Shown: piece after piece, positions 52,201 to 61,200 of the stretch | How the letters are laid out: each line of letters begins with the position of its first letter | Position numbering within the stretch: position 1 is the first letter of the stretch | DNA from: Cafeteria roenbergensis | Taxonomy: Eukaryota; Sar; Bigyra; Bicosoecida; Cafeteriaceae | Direction: 5' to 3' | DNA: 64,000 nt | Assembly (NCBI GenBank): GCA_008330645.1 | Contig: VLTN01000002.1 | Coordinates: 1,287,558 to 1,351,557, forward strand | Position numbers and translations under genes: made by a program | The notes under the pieces: generated by a model | What the model was told of the DNA's origin: nothing | What the model saw: the letters and a program-made list of their open reading frames with translations, nothing else | Database searches by the model: none

Positions 52201-55200
52201 CGGATCGGTGACGGTGAGCGTGGGGTCGACGTCGTCGGGCGCGGGCGGGTCGGTGAGCGTCAAAGCTGGAGCAACAAGTGATTCTTCTGCTTCTGGAGGA
52301 TTTGTTGAGTTGCTGACTGGATCGGGCACCACATCTTCGTCGGGGTCGATGTCGCTGCTGACTGCGCATTCGACCTTCGAGGGCAGCTCTGGCCAGTTGC
52401 TCCTCTCGACTGGCAGCACGGCCAAAGGCTCGTCTGGAAGGGTGAACATTGTGACAGGCTCAGCGCAAGGAGGCACTGCAGGGGCCATGTTGCTGAGCGT
52501 CGGGCCGAGCACCGCTGGGGCCGGTAGCATGGAGATCGCAGCCGGAAGCACGACTGACACCGCTCAACCTGGGGGCTCCGTCTCAATCCGCTCTGGAGGG
52601 GGCTCGGTGTCATCCTCTGGATCGATCAGCATGGCAACTGAGGAAGCAACTTGGCGAGGATCAAGCGGTTGGTTGGCGTTTTCGAGCGGAAATGCTGCAG
52701 CTGGCTTTTCAGGAAGTGTATCGATGATCACTGGCGCAGCGACACAGGGGTCCGCCGGCAGCATCTTGCTCTCCACGGGCCAGGTCACGAGTGGTGATGC
52801 TGGCACCGTCGAGGTGCTCATTGGGGCAACGGACCAAGGGCAGGGGGGAGCGATTCACATGGAGGCCGGTTCCTCAACTGATGGAGCAACGACAGGAGGG
52901 GACATCCGACTCCGGTCTGGGGTTGGGCCAGCAGCATCCGGAAGTATCACCGCCCTGACTGCGGACGCAGGAGCAAATGGTGCCTCAGGGCCGGTGCACT
53001 TTGGCAGCGGAAACTCACTGGATGGCGCGACGGGGCATGTGAGCATCACAACAGGCTCAGCTGTAATGGGACCGGCAGGAAGCATCGAAATCTCCGTGGG
53101 CAGCGCTGTCGGTGCAGCAAGCGGAAATGTACGCGTGCAAAGTGGGCAAACGACAAGTGGACAGGGAGGCAACGTCGAAGTGGTCGCCGGAGCGTCGTCG
53201 GACGCGGGAGCCAGAGGAGGCGATGTGACGATCAGAAGCGGTGGAAGCTCGGCTGCCTCGACAGGAGCGGTCCAAGTAGCAACGGCTAACGCGAACACCG
53301 CAGGAAGCAGCGGGTGGATGGTCCTGTCCACGGGCACGGCCGCCGCCGGGCCGTCCGGCACGGTATCCGTGCTCACGGGGTCGGCGAGCGCGGGGTCGGC
53401 GGGCAGCGTGGTGGTCTCCACGGGCACGGCGGGCGGCGCGGGCGGCGCGGCCGGATCGGTGACGGTGAGCGTGGGGTCGACGTCGTCGGGCGCGGGCGGG
53501 TCGGTGAGCGTGGGCGCCGGGTCGTCGTCGTCGGGCGCGGGCGGCGCCCTCACTCTGGACGCCGGGGCCTCCTCCAGCGCGGCCCACTCCGGCGGAGACG
53601 TCAGCATCGCCACCGGCGTCGGGGCGTCGTCGTCGACGGGCCACGCCGTCATCCGCACGGCCGACGCCTCCTCGGCGGGCGCGAGCGGGTGGATGGTCCT
53701 GTCCACGGGCACGGCCGCCGCCGGGCCGTCCGGCACGGTATCCGTGCTCACGGGGTCGGCGAGCGCGGGGTCGGCGGGCAGCGTGGTGGTCTCCACGGGC
53801 ACGGCGGGCGGCGCGGGCGGCGCGGCCGGATCGGTGACGGTGAGCGTGGGGTCGACGTCGTCGGGCGCGGGCGGGTCGGTGAGCGTGGGCGCCGGGTCGT
53901 CGTCGTCGGGCGCGGGCGGCGCCCTCACTCTGGACGCCGGGGCCTCCTCCAGCGCGGCCCACTCCGGCGGAGACGTCAGCATCGCCACCGGCGTCGGGGC
54001 GTCGTCGTCGACGGGCCACGCCGTCATCCGCACGGCCGACGCCTCCTCGGCGGGCGCGAGCGGGTGGATGGTCCTGTCCACGGGCACGGCCGCCGCCGGG
54101 CCGTCCGGCACGGTCTCCGTGCTCACGGGGTCGGCGAGCGCGGGGTCGGCGGGCAGCGTGGTGGTCTCCACGGGCACGGCGGGCGGCGCGGGCGGCGCGG
54201 CCGGATCGGTGACGGTGAGCGTGGGGTCGACGTCGTCGGGCGCGGGCGGGTCGGTGAGCGTGGGCGCCGGGTCGTCGTCGTCGGGCGCGGGCGGGTCGGT
54301 GAGCGTGGGCGCCGGGTCGTCGTCGTCGGGCGCGGGCGGCGCCCTCACTCTGGACGCCGGGGCCTCCTCCAGCGCGGCCCACTCCGGCGGAGACGTCAGC
54401 ATCGCCACCGGCGTCGGGGCGTCGTCGTCGACGGGCCACGCCGTCATCCGCACGGCCGACGCCTCCTCGGCGGGCGCGAGCGGGTGGATGGTCCTGTCCA
54501 CGGGCACGGCCGCCGCCGGGCCGTCCGGCACGGTATCCGTGCTCACGGGGTCGGCGAGCGCGGGGTCGGCGGGCAGCGTGGTGGTCTCCACGGGCACGGC
54601 GGCGGCGCGGCGCGGGCGGCGCGGCCGGATCGGTGTCGGTGAGCGTGGGCGCCGGGTCGTCGTCGTCGGGCGCGGGCGGGTCGGTGAGCGTGGGCGCCGG
54701 GTCGTCGTCGTCGGGCGCGGGCGGCGCCCTCACTCTGGACGCCGGGGCCTCCTCCAGCGCGGCCCACTCCGGCGGAGACGTCAGCATCGCCACCGGCGTC
54801 GGGGCGTCGTCGTCGACGGGCCACGCCGTCATCCGCACGGCCGACGCCTCCTCGGCGGGCGCGAGCGGGTGGATGGTCCTGTCCACGGGCACGGCCGCCG
54901 CCGGGCCGTCCGGCACGGTCTCCGTGCTCACGGGGTCGGCGAGCGCGGGGTCGGCGGGCAGCGTGGTGGTCTCCACGGGCACGGCGGGCGGCGCGGGCGG
55001 CGCGGCCGGATCGGTGACGGTGAGCGTGGGGTCGACGTCGTCGGGCGCGGGCGGGTCGGTGAGCGTGGGCGCCGGGTCGTCGTCGTCGGGCGCGGGCGGC
55101 GCCCTCACTCTGGACGCCGGGGCCTCCTCCAGCGCGGCCCACTCCGGCGGAGACGTCAGCATCGCCACCGGCGTCGGGGCGTCGTCGTCGACGGGCCACG

Positions 55201-58200
55201 CCGTCATCCGCACGGCCGACGCCTCCTCGGCGGGCGCGAGCGGGTGGATGGTCCTGTCCACGGGCACGGCCGCCGCCGGGCCGTCCGGCACGGTCTCCGT
55301 GCTCACGGGGTCGGCGAGCGCGGGGTCGGCGGGCAGCGTGGTGGTCTCCACGGGCACGGCGGGCGGCGCGGGCGGCGCGGCCGGATCGGTGACGGTGAGC
55401 GTGGGGTCGACGTCGTCGGGCGCGGGCGGGTCGGTGAGCGTGGGCGCCGGGTCGTCGTCGTCGGGCGCGGGCGGCGCCCTCACTCTGGACGCCGGGGCCT
55501 CCTCCAGCGCGGCCCACTCCGGCGGAGACGTCAGCATCGCCACCGGCGTCGGGGCGTCGTCGTCGACGGGCCACGCCGTCATCCGCACGGCCGACGCCTC
55601 CTCGGCGGGCGCGAGCGGGTGGATGGTCCTGTCCACGGGCACGGCCGCCGCCGGGCCGTCCGGCACGGTATCCGTGCTCACGGGGTCGGCGAGCGCGGGG
55701 TCGGCGGGCAGCGTGGTGGTCTCCACGGGCACGGCGGGCGGCGCGGGCGGCGCGGCCGGATCGGTGACGGTGAGCGTGGGGTCGACGTCGTCGGGCGCGG
55801 GCGGGTCGGTGAGCGTGGGCGCCGGGTCGTCATCGTCGTCGTCGCGCGGGCGGCGCCCTCACTCTGGACGCCGGGGCCTCCTCCAGCGCGGCCCACTCCG
55901 GCGGAGACGTCAGCATCGCCACCGGCGTCGGGGCGTCGTCGTCGACGGGCCACGCCGTCATCCGCACGGCCGACGCCTCCTCGGCGGGCGCGAGCGGGTG
56001 GATGGTCCTGTCCACGGGCACGGCCGCCGCCGGGCCGTCCGGCACGGTATCCGTGCTCACGGGGTCGGCGAGCGCGGGGTCGGCGGGCAGCGTGGTGGTC
56101 TCCACGGGCACGGCGGGCGGCGCGGGCGGCGCGGCCGGATCGGTGACGGTGAGCGTGGGGTCGACGTCGTCGGGCGCGGGCGGGTCGGTGAGCGTGGGCG
56201 CGGGGTCGTCGTCGTCGTCGTCGTCGTCGGCGCGGGCGGGGCGCCCTCACTCTGGACGCCGGGGCCTCCTCCAGCGCGGCCCACTCCGGCGGAGACGTCA
56301 GCATCGCCACCGGCGTCGGGGCGTCGTCGTCGACGGGCCACGCCGTCATCCGCACGGCCGACGCCTCCTCGGCGGGCGCGAGCGGGTGGATGGTCCTGTC
56401 CACGGGCACGGCCGCCGCCGGGCCGTCCGGCACGGTCTCCGTGCTCACGGGGTCGGCGAGCGCGGGGTCGGCGGGCAGCGTGGTGGTCTCCACGGGCACG
56501 GCGGGCGGCGCGGGCGGCGCGGCCGGATGACGGTGACGCGTGAGCGTCGGGCGCGGGGGGTCGACGTCGTCGGGCGCGGGCGGGTCGGTGAGCGTGGGCG
56601 CCGGGTCGTCGTCGTCGGGCGCGGGCGGCGCCCTCACTCTGGACGCCGGGGCCTCCTCCAGCGCGGCCCACTCCGGCGGAGACGTCAGCATCGCCACCGG
56701 CGTCGGGGCGTCGTCGTCGACGGGCCACGCCGTCATCCGCACGGCCGACGCCTCCTCGGCGGGCGCGAGCGGGTGGATGGTCCTGTCCACGGGCACGGCC
56801 GCCGCCGGGCCGTCCGGCACGGTATCCGTGCTCACGGGGTCGGCGAGCGCGGGGTCGGCGGGCAGCGTGGTGGTCTCCACGGGCACGGCGGGCGGCGCGG
56901 GCGGCGCGGCCGGATCGGTGACGGTGAGCGTGGGGTCGACGTCGTCGGGCGCGGGCGGGTCGGTGAGCGTGGGCGCCGGGTCGTCGTCGTCGGGCGCGGG
57001 CGGCGCCCTCACTCTGGACGCCGGGGCCTCCTCCAGCGCGGCCCACTCCGGCGGAGACGTCAGCATCGCCACCGGCGTCGGGGCGTCGTCGTCGACGGGC
57101 CACGCCGTCATCCGCACGGCCGACGCCTCCTCGGCGGGCGCGAGCGGGTGGATGGTCCTGTCCACGGGCACGGCCGCCGCCGGGCCGTCCGGCACGGTAT
57201 CCGTGCTCACGGGGTCGGCGAGCGCGGGGTCGGCGGGCAGCGTGGTGGTCTCCACGGGCACGGCGGGCGGCGCGGGCGGCGCGGCCGGATCGGTGACGGT
57301 GAGCGTGGGGTCGACGTCGTCGGGCGCGGGCGGGTCGGTGAGCGTGGGCGCCGGGTCGTCGTCGTCGGGCGCGGGCGGCGCCCTCACTCTGGACGCCGGG
57401 GCCTCCTCCAGCGCGGCCCACTCCGGCGGAGACGTCAGCATCGCCACCGGCGTCGGGGCGTCGTCGTCGACGGGCCACGCCGTCATCCGCACGGCCGACG
57501 CCTCCTCGGCGGGCGCGAGCGGGTGGATGGTCCTGTCCACGGGCACGGCCGCCGCCGGGCCGTCCGGCACGGTATCCGTGCTCACGGGGTCGGCGAGCGC
57601 GGGGTCGGCGGGCAGCGTGGTGGTCTCCACGGGCACGGCGGGCGGCGCGGGCGGCGCGGCCGGATCGGTGACGGTGAGCGTGGGGTCGACGTCGTCGGGC
57701 GCGGGCGGGTCGGTGAGCGTGGGCGCCGGGTCGTCGTCGTCGGGCGCGGGCGGCGCCGGGTCTCGTCTCTGGACGCCGGGGCCTCCTCTCAGCGCAGCGC
57801 GGCCCACTCCGGCGGAGACGTCAGCATCGCCACCGGCGTCGGGGCGTCGTCGTCGACGGGCCACGCCGTCATCCGCACGGCCGACGCCTCCTCGGCGGGC
57901 GCGAGCGGGTGGATGGTCCTGTCCACGGGCACGGCCGCCGCCGGGCCGTCCGGCACGGTATCCGTGCTCACGGGGTCGGCGAGCGCGGGGTCGGCGGGCA
58001 GCGTGGTGGTCTCCACGGGCACGGCGGGCGGCGCGGGCGGCGCGGCCGGATCGGTGACGGTGAGCGGGGGTCGTCGTCGTCGTCGGGCGCGGGCGGGTCG
58101 GTGAGCGTGGGCGCCGGGTCGTCGTCGTCGGGCGCGGGCGGCGCCCTCACTCTGGACGCCGGGGCCTCCTCCAGCGCGGCCCACTCCGGCGGAGACGTCA

Positions 58201-61200
58201 GCATCGCCACCGGCGTCGGGGCGTCGTCGTCGACGGGCCACGCCGTCATCCGCACGGCCGACGCCTCCTCGGCGGGCGCGAGCGGGTGGATGGTCCTGTC
58301 CACGGGCACGGCCGCCGCCGGGCCGTCCGGCACGGTATCCGTGCTCACGGGGTCGGCGAGCGCGGGGTCGGCGGGCAGCGTGGTGGTCTCCACGGGCACG
58401 GCGGGCGGCGCGGGCGGCGCGGCCGGATCGGTGACGGTGAGCGTGGGGTCGACGTCGTCGGGCGCGGGCGGGTCGGTGAGCGTGGGCGCCGGGTCGTCGT
58501 CGTCGGGCGCGGGCGGCGCCCTCACTCTGGACGCCGGGGCCTCCTCCAGCGCGGCCCACTCCGGCGGAGACGTCAGCATCGCCACCGGCGTCGGGGCGTC
58601 GTCGTCGACGGGCCACGCCGTCATCCGCACGGCCGACGCCTCCTCGGCGGGCGCGAGCGGGTGGATGGTCCTGTCCACGGGCACGGCCGCCGCCGGGCCG
58701 TCCGGCACGGTCTCCGTGCTCACGGGGTCGGCGAGCGCGGGGTCGGCGGGCAGCGTGGTGGTCTCCACGGGCACGGCGGGCGGCGCGGGCGGCGCGGCCG
58801 GATCGGTGACGGTGAGCGTGGGGGTCAGTCGTCGTCGTCGGGCGCGGGCGGGTCGGTGAGCGTGGGCGCCGGGTCGTCGTCGTCGGGCGCGGGCGGCGCC
58901 CTCACTCTGGACGCCGGGGCCTCCTCCAGCGCGGCCCACTCCGGCGGAGACGTCAGCATCGCCACCGGCGTCGGGGCGTCGTCGTCGACGGGCCACGCCG
59001 TCATCCGCACGGCCGACGCCTCCTCGGCGGGCGCGAGCGGGTGGATGGTCCTGTCCACGGGCACGGCCGCCGCCGGGCCGTCCGGCACGGTATCCGTGCT
59101 CACGGGGTCGGCGAGCGCGGGGTCGGCGGGCAGCGTGGTGGTCTCCACGGGCACGGCGGGCGGCGCGGGCGGCGCGGCCGGATCGGTGACGGTGAGCGTG
59201 GGGTCGACGTCGTCGGGCGCGGGCGGGTCGGTGAGCGTGGGCGCCGGGTCGTCGTCGTCGGGCGCGGGCGGCGCCCTCACTCTGGACGCCGGGGCCTCCT
59301 CCAGCGCGGCCCACTCCGGCGGAGACGTCAGCATCGCCACCGGCGTCGGGGCGTCGTCGTCGACGGGCCACGCCGTCATCCGCACGGCCGACGCCTCCTC
59401 GGCGGGCGCGAGCGGGTGGATGGTCCTGTCCACGGGCACGGCCGCCGCCGGGCCGTCCGGCACGGTATCCGTGCTCACGGGGTCGGCGAGCGCGGGGTCG
59501 GCGGGCAGCGTGGTGGTCTCCACGGGCACGGCGGGCGGCGCGGGCGGCGCGGCCGGATCGGTGACGGTGAGCGTCGGTCGTCGACGTCGTCGGGCGCGGG
59601 CGGGTCGGTGAGCGTCGGGGGCGCCGGGTCGTCGTCGTCGTCGGGCGCGGGCGGCGCCCTCACTCTGGACGCCGGGGCCTCCTCCAGCGCGGCCCACTCC
59701 GGCGGAGACGTCAGCATCGCCACCGGCGTCGGGGCGTCGTCGTCGACGGGCCACGCCGTCATCCGCACGGCCGACGCCTCCTCGGCGGGCGCGAGCGGGT
59801 GGATGGTCCTGTCCACGGGCACGGCCGCCGCCGGGCCGTCCGGCACGGTATCCGTGCTCACGGGGTCGGCGAGCGCGGGGTCGGCGGGCAGCGTGGTGGT
59901 CTCCACGGGCACGGCGGGCGGCGCGGGCGGCGCGGCCGGATCGGTGACGGTGGGCGTGGGGTCGACGTCGTCGGGCGCGGGCGGGTCGGTGAGCGTGAGC
60001 GCCGGGTCGTCGTCGTCGGGCGCGGGCGGGTCGGTGAGCGTGGGCGCCGGGTCGTCGTCGTCGGGCGCGGGCGGCGCCCTCACTCTGGACGCCGGGGCCT
60101 CCTCCAGCGCGGCCCACTCCGGCGGAGACGTCAGCATCGCCACCGGCGTCGGGGCGTCGTCGTCGACGGGCCACGCCGTCATCCGCACGGCCGACGCCTC
60201 CTCGGCGGGCGCGAGCGGGTGGATGGTCCTGTCCACGGGCACGGCCGCCGCCGGGCCGTCCGGCACGGTATCCGTGCTCACGGGGTCGGCGAGCGCGGGG
60301 TCGGCGGGCAGCGTGGTGGTCTCCACGGGCACGGCGGGCGGCGCGGGCGGCGCGGCCGGATCGGTGACGGTGAGCGTGGGGTCGACGTCGTCGGGCGCGG
60401 GCGGGTCGGTGAGCGTGGGCGCCGGGTCGTCGTCGTCGGGCGCGGGCGGCGCCCTCACTCTGGACGCCGGGGCCTCCTCCAGCGCGGCCCACTCCGGCGG
60501 AGACGTCAGCATCGCCACCGGCGTCGGGGCGTCGTCGTCGACGGGCCACGCCGTCATCCGCACGGCCGACGCCTCCTCGGCGGGCGCGAGCGGGTGGATG
60601 GTCCTGTCCACGGGCACGGCCGCCGCCGGGCCGTCCGGCACGGTATCCGTGCTCACGGGGTCGGCGAGCGCGGGGTCGGCGGGCAGCGTGGTGGTCTCCA
60701 CGGGCACGGCGGGCGGCGCGGGCGGCGCGGCCGGATCGGTGACGGTGAGCGTGGGGTCGACGTCGTCGGGCGCGGGCGGGTCGTGAGCGTGAGCGTCGGG
60801 CGCGCGGGTCGGTGAGCGTCGTCGTCGTCGGGCGCGGGCGGCGCCCTCACTCTGGACGCCGGGGCCTCCTCCAGCGCGGCCCACTCCGGCGGAGACGTCA
60901 GCATCGCCACCGGCGTCGGGGCGTCGTCGTCGACGGGCCACGCCGTCATCCGCACGGCCGACGCCTCCTCGGCGGGCGCGAGCGGGTGGATGGTCCTGTC
61001 CACGGGCACGGCCGCCGCCGGGCCGTCCGGCACGGTATCCGTGCTCACGGGGTCGGCGAGCGCGGGGTCGGCGGGCAGCGTGGTGGTCTCCACGGGCACG
61101 GCGGGCGGCGCGGGCGGCGCGGCCGGATCGGTGACGGTGAGCGTGGGGTCGACGTCGTCGGGCGCGGGCGGGTCGGTGAGCGTGGGCGCCGGGTCGTCGT

